A stretch of DNA of 64,000 bases, from the NCBI GenBank assembly GCA_947683425.1, contig CANTUQ010000119.1, forward strand, positions 5,853,001-5,917,000, written 5' to 3'. This stretch comes from Excoecaria cochinchinensis. Taxonomy: Eukaryota; Streptophyta; Magnoliopsida; Malpighiales; Euphorbiaceae. The position numbers and the translations under genes were made by a program. Shown one piece after another: positions 33,468-44,420 of this stretch (the first letter of the stretch is position 1; the number at the start of each line of letters is the position of its first letter). The notes under the pieces were generated by a model. It was not told the origin of the DNA. It searched no databases and saw only the letters and a program-made list of their open reading frames with translations.

Positions 33468-33815
33468 TCCCGACTCTATCGCGAATGCGACAATGTCGCG
33501 AGGTCGCGATAGAGCTCGGTGATCTCTGTCCCATTGCGCGCGCCGAGTTGCGAGCGGCCGGGGGTGCACAAAGGGGACTCCCTGTCGCTAGCGCGACGTC
33601 ATCGCGATCACTACAGAGAGCTCAGCGTGTGGCCAAGCTTCTGTTGCGAGTGCGCGCCTGGGCACAAGCCCGCAAAAGCTCTTGCGAATACTCACTGTTG
33701 CGAGCACGACGCTTGTCGTGGGCGCGACAGTGAGATCTATTCTTGTCTCTACGCGAGCGCGAGACTCGCCGCAAGCGTGACAGGAGGCCAATTTCGCCTC
33801 TGTCGCGAGCGCACC
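33468..33815. repeat. CpG-rich inverted-repeat array, T1 5' LTR
   Basis: Degenerate GTCGCG palindromes: CTCTATCGCGA with TCGCGATAGAG, and GTCGCTAGCGAC-like, GTTGCGAGCACGAC-like and GTCGCGAGCGC-like units. Homologous to 43028-43362 in the 3' LTR but much more divergent there than the flanking LTR. Confidence 0.85.
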
Positions 33816-34924
33816 CTCTAGCTTTTCTTTTTGACTTCTCTTTTATGATTACAATATTTAACTTTCTAAATTACATTACTTCTAGAATTATTTGTAGTCT
33901 ATATATGTATATATGAATGTGTTTATATGCCTCCTATATCATGAATAAAACATGATGCAAACATATGTTGTGAATTGAAATATGCCTTGGATTATGCATG
34001 ACTTGCTAGAGTCGAATAAGTGGATAGTTACGCATGCCTAATAAAGCTAGTGTTGCTGCAGCTAGTGTATGATTTGGACCCTAATCAGGTTCCCCGACTG
34101 GATCTCCGTGATCCCTTTGTACTGAATCTACGCGAAAATGATTTTGGAACAAAATTAAAAGATTGTTTTGATGCCCTCGGGTATCTATGTGTTATGAGAA
34201 TACTGTTTATACCTTCGAATATCTACTCGTACTCGTTATCCACTATTTTGATATAGCAGGTGCAACAATGTTATTTGTTATGATATGTGAATTTTTGAAT
34301 TATTGCTTATTGAGGATAATATGACTATAGTACTGTTATGTATTAAGTTAATTTTTGACATCTTAACAATTAACTTTGCCATTCACCTGTGATTGTTTGT
34401 TGACGCCACTACGAGTGGTCGTTATGCATCCTTGTTTTCCCCACTAAGCGATTTTGCTTAGCACAGGTGTTTTATTCGTGCAGGTGTGAAAAGTTTTGAA
34501 GGGTTGAATCGAGGGTTTCGCATCAGCAGGGCCAACACAACTAGTGGATAGAAGATTTTGTAATTAGGCCTTGTATTCTTTTTGTATATATATATTATGG
34601 TCTTGTACTTTTGAACCTATGTAAGGGATATTTTACAAATGATTTTGTTATTAGTATATATAATCATTCTGTGGTGCTGAGGCACTTTTGTATCTTTTGA
34701 AATATGTAAAGCCACTATTGTCATATTAATGAAATGCAATATTTTGCTCCATGGTCTTTTCTCAGATATCTTATGAATTTTAATTTGTTCATTTGTATTG
34801 TAATTGGTGTTCAATGATTGATTTTGTTTGAGCGTCTGTGGGTGGCAACCCTTATCTATCGGAGACCTTCATCCTCTTCATAGGGGGAAGTTCTCTACGT
34901 ATAGGTAAGGGGTGTTACATTTTG

Positions 34925-34937
34925 TGGTATTAGAGCA
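34925..34937 (+). promoter_or_regulatory. Primer binding site of T1
   Basis: TGGTATTAGAGCA five bases after the LTR. This matches the plant TGGTATCAGAGC primer site for initiator tRNA-Met, with one change. Confidence 0.9.
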
Positions 34938-35046
34938 ATAGGTTTAGACATTTCTGGGCTAGTGTATCATAGAAAGTCTGTTCGAGTTTTGTTGGCCTGA
35001 TGCGACTTGTGCTTTATGTGTTGTAGCTAAGGAGTCTGCTCGTGGA

Positions 35047-35430
35047 TTGCTTGAGGGGTCAGCCGAGAGTGCGAATCCCCAAGAGCAAGATCCATCAGTT
35101 TCGGGTCCGGCTCAACCTCCTAGGCTACCACCAGAGACTCCTGCGGTTCTTTTTGAAGCGATGCTTAAGATATCCCAAGATACGACCAGGGTGTTGGAGA
35201 GAGTAACTGCACCTAGGGCACCTATTGAGAACATGAGGAAGTATGGAGCTGAGGATTTCTTCGGTACCAGTTTAGATGAGTCGGATAAGGCTGAGGCATG
35301 GATTGATAAAGTGAAATGGGTGTTAAGGGAAATCAGATGTCCGCCAGATAGAGAAGTGGAGTGTGTAGTATCATTATTGCAAGGTTCTGCTTATGACTGG
35401 TGGAGGTTAGTGCTCAGTCAGCCCTAGCTT
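35047..35430 (+). pseudogene. T1 gag, 5' part
   Basis: About 126 codons without an ATG start (the first open codon is TTG). An acceptor-like TTATGTGTTGTAG at 35026 precedes it, as in Tekay-2. Gag core text is clear (YGAEDFFGTSLDESDKAEAWI, trimmed here, and SLLQGSAYDWW). It ends at an in-frame TAG (TCG or TCA to TAG type) just before solo LTR B at 35431. The frame resumes at 37782 once one AGCTT copy is removed. Confidence 0.8.
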
Positions 35431-37776
35431 TGTCACACCCCAACCTATACCATGGAGACTTCTACTCGGATTGAGGGAAGAAGGGTCCAAATAGATAGGA
35501 GTGTCACATCCCACTAGTACAAATATAAAAACATCGCATACAAAATGGCATATCAAGAATAAGTTAAGCTTTAAAAGGAAGAAGAGTGATACTGAACAAA
35601 GTGAATACTTTTATTTATATACAAAAGAGGTCTTTACATCTTACATTAGATTACAAAAAAAAGGACCAATAAACAAAAGTCCAAAGTACATTGTTTCGAA
35701 GGGCTAACAAAACATTATATATCTGATACAAAAGAAAAGAAAGCCTAGACTATAAAACTTCGATCTCTAGTTGCGTTGGCCTTCCCGATGCGACACGTCC
35801 AGACCATACGTACCAAAACCTTCCACACCTGCACGGATAAACACCCGTTCTAAGCGAAATCACTTAGTGGGGAAAAATACAAATGCATAACCGCCACTCA
35901 CAGTGACGGCAACAGAAAGCACATGATAAAGATACAATTACAGATATAGAATCATATATAGTTAATTCAAATATTTATATTATCATCATAAAATTCTTGT
36001 ACAAGGACACACTAACACCTGCTTATTCATAATGAGTGGATAACGAGTACACATAGATACTTGAGAGTATCAATATCGTATTATAAACACATAGATACCC
36101 GAAGGTATCAAAACATTCTTTTGATTTTTGTTCCAAATTGTTTTCACATAGAATCTTAAGAAAGATTCAAACAGAAGGATCGCGAGGATCCGATCGGGGG
36201 ACCTGATCAGGGTCCAAAATCGTACACATAGCTGCAGCAACACATAACTCTATTAGGCATGCCTAACTATCCACTTATCCAACATTAGCAGGTTACACGA
36301 AATCTTGTCAAATTAACATACATATTATTCATTTAAATAAGTATTCAAGGCTTTAATAAAAGAGTGCATGCAAAAGGAATCAAGTCATTAAGCAAAAGGA
36401 GAAGAAATCAAGTTTGGAAGTTACGCCTGTCGCGCTCGCGACAGAAGCCAAAACACACTTCCCCGCTTCATCTCGCGATCGCGAGTGACCTCGTGGTCGC
36501 GAAAGGACGTGGGTGCTGCTCTCTGTCGCGCTCGCGAGGAAATAGAGCCTAGCACATGCTCGGAGATCGAACACTCTGTCGCGCTCGCGACAGAGAGCTC
36601 CTTCGAGTTCTTTGGCGCGACACCTCTCGCGTCGGCGCGAGGGCTGGAACCTCCACGCTCTGTCGCGCTCGCGACAGTGTCGCGATCGCGACAGACACGG
36701 GTTTTTCAGCTCTTACGCCCAAAATCTGCAGAAATCTCATACAATTCACATCCAAACTTCCAAAATTGATTCTAAACCTCCAAATTAAGCAACACAAGCA
36801 TCCACAACTCATAACATAATTAAAAACCCAGCTTTATCACCATTTATTTCAATTAAATCAAGCCAAAACACATGCTCAATTCCAAGAAATCCCAAAACAG
36901 CACATTTAACAACAATTACAACTATTCGCATGATTTTTTGCAAATCCCTCAACAATATTCATTCTCTAGCCTCACATATCATGCTAATTCCAATTTAAAC
37001 TATACATATTCAATTCGTAACTCCAATCAAAGCTAAAAGTGTCAAAATCCAACTCAAATCACAAATACATATATGAAACAAATGTTCCCAAACCTTCTTT
37101 CCTTTGCTCCTATTTGTGAGCTCCGCTCCCGCTAGCAATTTCTTTCCCTTTCGCTGGTCTAGGAGCCTCCTCTGAACCACAAACCCACAACAGCCAAGAT
37201 CAATTCTAAAACCACCCACATATAAATATATATAAACCTAACGTAGAGAAGAGGAAGAAGAAGAAGAAGTCAAGACATCCATAACCCTTACTCACCTTTG
37301 AGCTTCAACAATCACAAACCAAACAACCCAAGCTACTCAAGGAAAGGAGAGGGAGCAAGATCGGGCCAAGAAAAGAAAGAACAAAGAAGAAGAAAGAAGA
37401 AAAGAAGAGAATGGCGTGAGGGAGGGAAGAAGAACGGGAAACAGGAAGAGAATGGCTGCTCTCTCTCTCTCTCACCAAACCCATTAAATGCTAACTTATC
37501 ATCTATGCCACATGTCACTCTCTCCATAGGACAAATGCCCCCTAACACACCCTACTCCCATACTCTAACACACACACAAAGTTATTCACTTACTCACACC
37601 CTACCATCATACATTCACTCATATACTAACCTAGCTCCTCTTCTCATACTATTACACCCACACATACTCTATTTAAATAAATAATCCAATTTAACAAATA
37701 CATAAAACACATAAAATTACACACACATACAGACACGGACAGGCTCAAACTACTGGGGTGGTTTTGGGGTGTTACA
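35431..37776 (-). mobile_element. Solo LTR B, Tekay-like (2.35 kb)
   Basis: On the - strand it begins TGTAACACCCC and ends GGGGTGTGACA. It is flanked by the exact duplication AGCTT (35426-35430 and 37777-37781) within T1 gag. Features on the - strand: ATGTGGCATAG (37517-37505), a CT-rich leader with a (GA)n run at 37457-37471, an AAAG/GTGAGT donor near 37297, a purine-rich exon (37173-37094), a hairpin array (36697-36425), the perfect palindrome TTAGGCATGCCTAA (36253-36266) and the CTAAG hairpins (35828-35875). Confidence 0.97.
36425..36697. repeat. CpG-rich inverted-repeat array, solo LTR B
   Basis: Units CTGTCGCGCTCGCGACAG (36427 and near 36576), TCTCGCGATCGCGAG (36471) and a double palindrome at 36659-36697 (TCGCGCTCGCGACAGTGTCG followed by CGATCGCGACAG). 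The core word is the same as in solo LTR A. Confidence 0.92.
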
Positions 37777-37781
37777 AGCTT

Positions 37782-38280
37782 CCCTAGCCTTTGTCATGGG
37801 AGTTCTTTGAGAAGGAGTACAAAATAAGTATGTAACAAAGGCATTTAAAGACGCCAGATGGGCGCAGTTCTTAAGTCTTAGGCAGAGAGTAATGTCAGTG
37901 GCAAACTATGAGAATGAGTTTAATAGACTTAGTAAGTATGCACTGCCAGGAATTCTTACTGATGAGTTTCGGTGTCAACATTTCGAGGCAGGTTTGAATG
38001 AATCTTTGAAGGCAATGCTAGTTTCTTTGATGTCTGCCCCGAATGTTAGCTATTATCAGCTGGTTCAGGTGGCTTTGAGAGCAGAGCGCTCTGAGAATGT
38101 TCTGAGAGAGAAAGCTTTGAGGAAGAAGACCACTAGAGGCAGTTCTTCCTTAGGGAAAAGATCAAGAGAATCTCAAGGGAATACTGTTGATGAGTCTCCT
38201 GCTTGTCCGGCTACTAGAGGGAGGAGACAGGACTCTTCTAGAGGATCAGGCGCGGCTAGATGAGGTTTTGGTGGTAAAGG
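37782..38280 (+). pseudogene. T1 gag, middle part
   Basis: Gag continues after solo LTR B in a region with a one-base deletion near 37828. From 37892 the text is open (MSVANYENEFNRLSKYALPG, SYYQLVQVALRAERSENV) up to about 38263, where TGA ends it. It overlaps the zinc-knuckle frame that follows. Confidence 0.8.
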
Positions 38281-38287
38281 CGATGCC

Positions 38288-39073
38288 ATGCCTCAATGCT
38301 CTCATTGTAGTAAGCGCCATTGGGCCGAATGTAGGTGGCTGACAGGAGGATGCTTCAGGTGTGGTAGTACGGATCATTTCCTTGCTAATTGCCCGAATCT
38401 CCGTGAGAATGCTCCAGGTCAACAAGAAGGTAGTCGAGCAGGATCTAATGCTCCCCAAGGAAGCCATGGTAGAGGTAGAGGACGGGGTCGTGGTGGACGG
38501 CCTCGGGAGAGAGAGCTATCTGAGTTTGTGGACCGCCCCATTTTGATAGCTGGTAGAGCCTATGCCATGAAAGCCAGGGATGAGCAGAACGCACCGAAAG
38601 TAATTGCCGGTAAGTTTTTATTGTTTGATTCTGAAGTGTATGCTTTGATAGATCCGGGTTCTACTCATTCTTACCTGTGTTCTAGTAAGTTGGGTGCTAG
38701 TTTGGGGATTGAGGAAAGATTGGAGTATGAGATTTGTGTGTCTAGCCCGTTGGATCAGAGTGTTATTGTGAATCGGGTTTGTCGAAATTATCCCTTAAGA
38801 ATTCAAGGTACAGAGTTTGCAGTTGATTTGATTCGATTGCTATTTCATGAGTTTGATGTTATTTTGGGGATGGATTGGTTAGCTAAGCATCGAGCTATAG
38901 TGGATTGTCACAGGAAGGTTGTGGTTCTCAAAGATAAAGATCAGTTATCCGTGATTGTGAATGAGGGAAGTAATTCATTACATAATGTCATTTCAGCAAT
39001 GAAGGCTAAAAGGTTTATAAGGAAGGGATGTGAAGCGTACTTGGCACTAGTTTTGGATTCAAGGAGAGGGTAA
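38288..39073 (+). pseudogene. T1 zinc knuckle and aspartic protease
   Basis: An open frame of about 261 codons. It begins with a double Cys cluster (CSHCSKRHWAEC, CFRCGSTDHFLANC, residues 4-40), then an Arg/Gly-rich linker (GRGRGRGRGGRPRE), then the protease with active site LIDPGSTHSYLCS (about residues 118-130) and VILGMDWL near 200. It stops at TAA (39071-39073) before RT. The domains would bind RNA and process the polyprotein. Confidence 0.85.
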
Positions 39074-40437
39074 ATTAAAGTGCAAGATATTCCGATCGTG
39101 AGGTAATTTGAAGATGTATTTTCGGAAGAGTTATCGGGGCTACCTCCAGAGAGGGAAGTAGAGTTATCAGTGGAGATTGTATCGGGAACATCTCCGATTT
39201 CTAAAGCCCCGTATCGGATGGCTCCAGTGGAATTGAAGGAATTGAAAAGTCAATTGCAAGAAATTTTGGATAAAGGACTTATCCGGCCTGGTGTGTCTCC
39301 GTGGGGTGCTCCGGTCTTGTTTGTTAAAAAGAAAGACGGAACATTGCGGATGTGTATAGACTCCAGGCAGCTTAACAAGATTACGGTAAAGAATAGGTAT
39401 CCGTTACTGTATATTGAGGATATTTTTGATCAGTTGAGAGGGGCAGGAGTGTTCTCCAAGATAGACCTGAGATCGGGTTAATATCAGTTGAGGGTAAAGG
39501 ATGCGGATGCGGCGAAGACGGCTTTTCGGATGCGCTATGGTCACTATGAATTCTTAGTGATGCCATTTGGTTTGACTAATGTGCCTGCAGCTTTTATGGA
39601 TCTAATGAACAGGGTCTTTAGGCAGTATCTGGATCGGTTTGTGGTGGTATTCATTGACGACATTCTTGTTTATTCAAAGAATGAAAAGGAACACGAAGAA
39701 CATCTCCGTTAGGTATTACAAGTGTTGAGAGATCATCAGCTTTATGCTAAACTTAGTAAGTGTGAATTTTGGGTAAAAGAAGTGACCTTCCTTGGACATG
39801 TAGTTTCAGCTGATGGTATTCGGGTAGACCCATCCAAAGTAGAGGCAATTGTGAACTAGTTACCGCCTAAGAATGTGCCAGAAGTAAGAAGTTTTTTGGG
39901 TTTAGCTGGTTATTATCGACGTTTTGTTAAAGGATTTTCGGTGTTGGCTTCACCTTTGTCTAGGTTGCTTCGAAAGGAAGTCAAGATTTTTTGGTCTGAA
40001 AAATGTCAAGCAAGTTTTGATCAGTTAAAGGAAATGTTGATTAAGGCTCCTATACTTACGCAGCTTGTGTCGGGTAAGGAATTCACCATGTATAGTGATG
40101 CTTCTGGAGTGGGCTTAGGTTGTGTTCTGATGCAAGATGGCAAGGTAATTGCCTATGCTTCCAGGCAGTTGAAGCCTCACGAGCAACACTATCCGACACA
40201 TGATTTAGAGTTAGCGGTGGTAGTGTTTGTACTTAAGGTGTGGCGGCACTATTTGTATGGAGAAAGTGTAGAATCTTCACTGACCACAAGAGTTTGAAGT
40301 ATCTGCAGACCCATAAAGAATTAAATTTGAGACAGCGAAGGTGGTTAGAACTGTTCAAGGATTATGACTGTACTATTGACTACCATCCGGGTAAAGCAAA
40401 TGTGGTGGCGGATGCTCTGAGTAGAAAGTCAATTTCA
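39074..40437 (+). pseudogene. T1 reverse transcriptase and RNase H
   Basis: RT motifs in order: APYRMAPVELKELK, SPWGAPVLFVKKKDG, FVVVFIDDILVYSKN (active site F-I-D-D), FLGLAGYYRRFV. RNase H has YSDASGVGLGCVLMQ and, after a frameshift near 40255, FTDHKSLKYLQ and HPGKANVVADALSRK. Stops at 39479, about 39711 and about 39857 replace Tyr, Gln and Trp codons. The wording is that of Tekay/Del chromoviruses. Confidence 0.87.
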
Positions 40438-41965
40438 GCTTTGTCTATTAGCAGAGGGAGGTGGAAATTTGATTCAGAAGGTGCATTGATTGCTCAGTTA
40501 AAAGCTAGACTGAGTTTAAGGCAAGAGATTGTGGATGCACAGGTAAGTGATCCTATTTTTCAATGTGCTTATCAAGCGGTGAAAAATGGTAAGCGAACTG
40601 AATTTTTAGTAGATGGGAAAGGAGCGCTTAAGTATGGGAATCAGTTATGTGTACTAGATATAAGTTATGTGAAGAAGAAGCTTTTTCATGAGGCCCATTC
40701 ATCGATTTTTTCTATGCATCCGGGTGGAGATAAGATGTATCGAGATCTCAAGCAGCATTATTGGTGGTCGAGTATAAAGAAGGATATAGTGGATTTTGTC
40801 TTGTTTAGTGTGTCAGCAAGTGAAAGCCGAACACCAAGTTCCATCGGGTTTGCTTAACCCTTTACCCATTCCACAGTGGAAATGGGACGATGTTACGATG
40901 GATTTTGTGACTGGCTTGCCATCGGTGCAGCGCAAGAATGACTCAGTATGGATTATAGTGGACAGATTGTTAAACTCAGCCCATTTCTTGCCTGTTCCGT
41001 TGGATTATTTTATGGATAAGTTGGCAGAGATATATGTGAGAGAGATAGTTAGGCTTCATGGTGCTCCGTTATCCATTGTGTCTGATCGAGATCCTCGGTT
41101 TACATCCAAGTTTTGGAAAGAACTTCAGTCAGCTTTGGGTACTCGGCTAAACTTTAGTACAATGTTTCATCCTCAGACCGATGGTCAGTCTGAGAGAGTT
41201 ATTCAGATTCTTGAAGACATGCTTCGGGGTTGTGCTTTGGAATTCTCTGGAAATTGGGATCGATATGTGCCTTTGATGGAATTTGCCTATAATAATAGTC
41301 ACCAGGCAAGCATTAGTATGGCGCCTTATGAGGTGTTGTATGGGCGGAGATGTAGAACAGCAGTGTGTTGGACTGAAGTATCGAAAAGAGCTATAATAGG
41401 TCCGGAGATAATAAGAGACACGGAAGAGAAAGTTAGAATTGTGCAACAAAATCTGAAATCAGGCAAAGACAAACAGTGATCATATGCTAATTTGAAGCGT
41501 AGAGATATCTAGTATGAAGTCGGTGACAAGGTCTTTCTGAAAGTTTCTCCGTGGCAAAAAAGTTCTTCGTTTTGGAAAGAAAGGAAAGTTGAGTCCCCGA
41601 TTTATCGGACCCTATGAGATTTTAGAAAAGGTAGGTCCGGTAGCTTATCGGTTAACATTACTGACAGAATTAGCCAAGTTACATGATGTCTTTCATGTAT
41701 CTATGCTCCGCCGCTACCAATCAGATCCATCACATGTGCTCAAAGTGCAATATATTCGGGTTCAGTCAGATTTTTCTTTTGACGAGGAACCAAAAGAGAT
41801 CTTCGCTAGAGAAGTCAGGCAGCTTCGAAATAAGCAGATACCGTTGGTAAAAGTGCTTTAGCAACATCACAGTGTTGAAGAAGCGACCTGGGAACCGGAG
41901 GAGGCAGTGAGGACTCAGTATCCTCAACTATTTGAATCAGGTGAGAATTTCGAGGACAAAATTCT
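40438..41965 (+). pseudogene. T1 integrase with chromodomain-like tail
   Basis: The HHCC zinc-binding region (HPGGDKMYRDL...CLVCQQVKAEH) is split by a frameshift near 40795. The DDE core has WDDVTMDFVTGLP, IVSDRDPRFTS and DGQSERVIQ. After stops near 41480 and 41512 and a frameshift near 41570, the SPRFIGPYEILEKVGPVAYR stretch and VFHVSMLRRY follow. The final 130 bp (REVRQLRNKQIPLVKVL, a stop, then EEATWEPEEAV) resemble the chromodomain tail of Tekay elements, thought to guide insertion to heterochromatin. Confidence 0.83.
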
Positions 41966-41982
41966 GTCAAGGAGGGGAGTAT
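41966..41982 (+). promoter_or_regulatory. Polypurine tract of T1
   Basis: AAGGAGGGGAGTAT lies directly before the 3' LTR start TGTAACACCC. Element D has the equivalent AAGGAGGAGAGAG on the - strand at 16496-16515. Confidence 0.85.
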
Positions 41983-44415
41983 TGTAACACCCTGAAACCA
42001 CCTGAGTAGAGTGAGCCTTGTGTGCGTGTAAATATGCGTGGTTTATTTTGAGCATGTGTTTATTTTTTGTTAAATTAATTTGTTATTATGCTTTAGTTGG
42101 GTTGTGTTTTAGTGTGAGTGAGTGTATTAGAGTAGTGTGTGTGTTGTGGGCTATAGTTAGGTGTGAGTGAGTGTATGGGAGTAGTGTATGATTAAGAGAT
42201 TAGTCTTGAGTATAGCTTGAAGGATGGGAGTTAGGTGCAGCTAGTATGTGGCCCAATGGGGAGTTGCCATGTGGCATGAGAGAGGGAAAAAGAGGGACAA
42301 CTATTCTTCCCCTTGTTCTTATCCCGTTTTCTTCTTCTTTTCCTTCTCTTCCCATTACTTCTTCATTTTCTTCTTCTTTTTCTTTATTCTTTCGATAATT
42401 CTTCTTTTGTTGAATCGGGTGAGCTGTGGTGAGTTAGGGTAGTTGGAGTTGGTTAGTAAGTTTGTAATTTAGTGTTCTTCCTTCTTCTTTTCTTTGAGTG
42501 AGTTTTATACCTAAGCGTATGTCTGAGGTTGAATTCTAGTTTTGCTGGGTTTTGTGGTTCAGAGATTCCGCCTAAGGAGACGAAAGGTAAGGACATCACG
42601 AGTGGTAGTGGAGCTCGAGATTGAGACGCCATATTTGGAGGTTTGGGAACATTTGTGTATTTTGTGCATTTCGTGTATATTGATGATTTCTGCATTATGA
42701 TTGGAATTGATGCTATGGATTGTGTGTTTTGGCTTCTATGAGTTATGGGTATTATTTAATTTGAGTTGAGAAGCATGGGTTGTGAAGGATGGAGTTAAAA
42801 TGTGGAAATTTTGCATGTTTTCTTAGAAATTGCTGGTTTGAGAACTTTTGGATTTGATTTTGTGTTTTGCTAGATTTGATGACAATAATGAGTTCAAAGG
42901 GCATGTTTATGTTGTGTATAATGGTTTGAATGAAGGATTTTACTTAGAAATGAGTTTTGGAACCAAATGAGTGAGTGGGTGAAAGTGGAGAATGAATTTC
43001 TGTAGATTTTGGCGTTGGGAGTGGAAATCCCGACTCTATCGTGAGCACGACAATATCGCGAGGTTGCGATAGAGCTCGGTGATCTCTATCCCATCATGCA
43101 CGCCGAGCTGCGAGCGGCCGGGTGTGTGCAGAGGGGACTCCCTGTTGTGAGCATGACGTCGTCGCGATCGCGACAGAGAGCTTAACGTGTGGCCAAGCTT
43201 CTGCCGTGAGTGCGCGCCTGGGCGCGAGCCCGCGATAGCTCTTGCGGATACTCACTATCGCGAGCGCGACCCTTATCGTGGACGCAACAGTGAGATCTGT
43301 TCTTGTCTCCACGTGAGCTCGATAGGAGGCCAATTTCGCCTCTGCCGCGAGCATGACACCCTCTAGCTTTTCTTTTTGACTTCTCTTTTATGATTACAAT
43401 ATTTAACTTTCCAAATTGCATTACTTCTAGAATTATGTATAGTCTATATATGTATATATGAATGTGTTTATATGCTTCCTATATCATGAATAAAACATGA
43501 TGCAAACATATGTTGTGAATTAAAATATGCCTTGGATTATGCATGACCGGCTAGAGTCAAATATGTGGATAGTTAGGCATGCCTAATAGAGCTAGTGTTA
43601 CTACAGCTAGTGTAAGATTTGGACCCTGATCAGGTCCCCCGACTTGATTTTCGTGATCCCTTTGTACTGAATCTACGCGAAAATGATTTTGGAACAAAAT
43701 TAAAAGATTGTTTTGATGCCCTCGGGTATCTATGTGTTATAAGAATACTGTTAATACCTTCGGGTATCTATGCGTACTCGTTATCCACTATTTTGATATA
43801 GCAGGTGCAACAATGTTATTTGTTATGATATGTGAATTTCTGAATTATTGCTTATTGAGGATAATATGACTATAGTACTGTTATGTATTAAGTTAATTTA
43901 TGACATCTTAACAATTAACTTTGCCATTCGCCTGTGATTGTTTGTTTACGCCACTATGAGTGGTCGTTATGCATCCTTGTTTTCCCCACTAAGCGATTTC
44001 GCTTAGCACGGGTGTTTTATCAGCAGGGCCAACACAACTAGTGGATAGAAGATTTTATAATTAGGCCTTGTATTCTTTTTGTATATATATATTATGGTCT
44101 TGTACTTTTGAACTCATGTAAGGGATATTTTATAAATGATTTTGTTATTAGTATATATAATCATTCTGTGGTGCTGAGGCACTTTTGTATCTTTTGAAAT
44201 ATGTAAAGCCACTGTTGCCATATTAATGAAATGCAATATTTTGCTCCATGGTCTTTTCTCAGATATCTTATGAATTTTAATTTGTTCATTTGTAGTGTAA
44301 TTGGTGTGCAATGATTGATTCTGTTTGAGCGTCTGTGTGTGGCAACCCTTATCTATCGGAGACCTTCATCCTCTTCGTAGGGGGAAGTTCTCTACGTATA
44401 GGTATGGGTGTTACA
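41983..44415 (+). repeat. 3' LTR of T1 (2.43 kb)
   Basis: Co-linear with the 5' LTR. It keeps a cleaner TGCCATGTGGCA (42265-42276) and the exact hairpin CTAAGCGATTTCGCTTAG (43988-44005). Relative to the 5' LTR it lacks about 50 bp after CACGGGTGTTTTAT (near 44018), which removes the second arm of the CACGGG/CCCGTG hairpin. It also differs heavily in the hairpin array. Confidence 0.95.
43028..43362. repeat. CpG-rich inverted-repeat array, T1 3' LTR
   Basis: Homologous to 33468-33815, but many CG sites are TG or CA (for example CGTGAGCACG for CGCGAATGCG), and about 20 bp are missing near 43320. Some hairpins are partly lost. Confidence 0.85.
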
Positions 44416-44420
44416 TCTAC

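Larger units (their letters stand above)
32422..34919 (+). repeat. 5' LTR of T1 (2.5 kb)
   Basis: TGTAACACCCC...GGGTGTTACA. A near-palindrome related to TGCCATGTGGCA occurs at about 32692 and precedes a CT-rich leader (32740-32830). The donor is TTG/GTAAGT at 32896 and the purine-rich exon is 33003-33080. The hairpin array lies at 33468-33815. Then come TTACGCATGCCTAA (34028-34041) and CTAAGCGATTTTGCTTAG (34443-34460). Confidence 0.95.
32422..44415 (+). mobile_element. Tekay-like LTR retrotransposon T1 (12 kb, with solo LTR B inside)
   Basis: 5' LTR 32422-34919, PBS 34925, gag, protease, RT, RNase H, integrase and a chromodomain-like tail, polypurine tract 41966 and 3' LTR 41983-44415, flanked by the exact duplication TCTAC (32417-32421 and 44416-44420). 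The LTRs are about 97% identical by eye, outside the hairpin array and one deletion. It is inserted in Athila gag-protease. All coding domains carry stops or frameshifts. Solo LTR B interrupts gag. Confidence 0.97.

Noticed and set aside
32422..34919. LTR group as a MITE or DNA transposon, because of TGTAACACCC...GGGTGTTACA inverted ends
   Set aside because: 5-bp duplications, an adjacent initiator-Met PBS, a polypurine tract and gag-pol between two copies prove LTR retrotransposon origin.
37298..37684. 128-codon ORF in solo LTR B
   Set aside because: It covers the leader of the LTR on the opposite strand (GA-rich and microsatellite sequence), with no counterpart in related LTRs.
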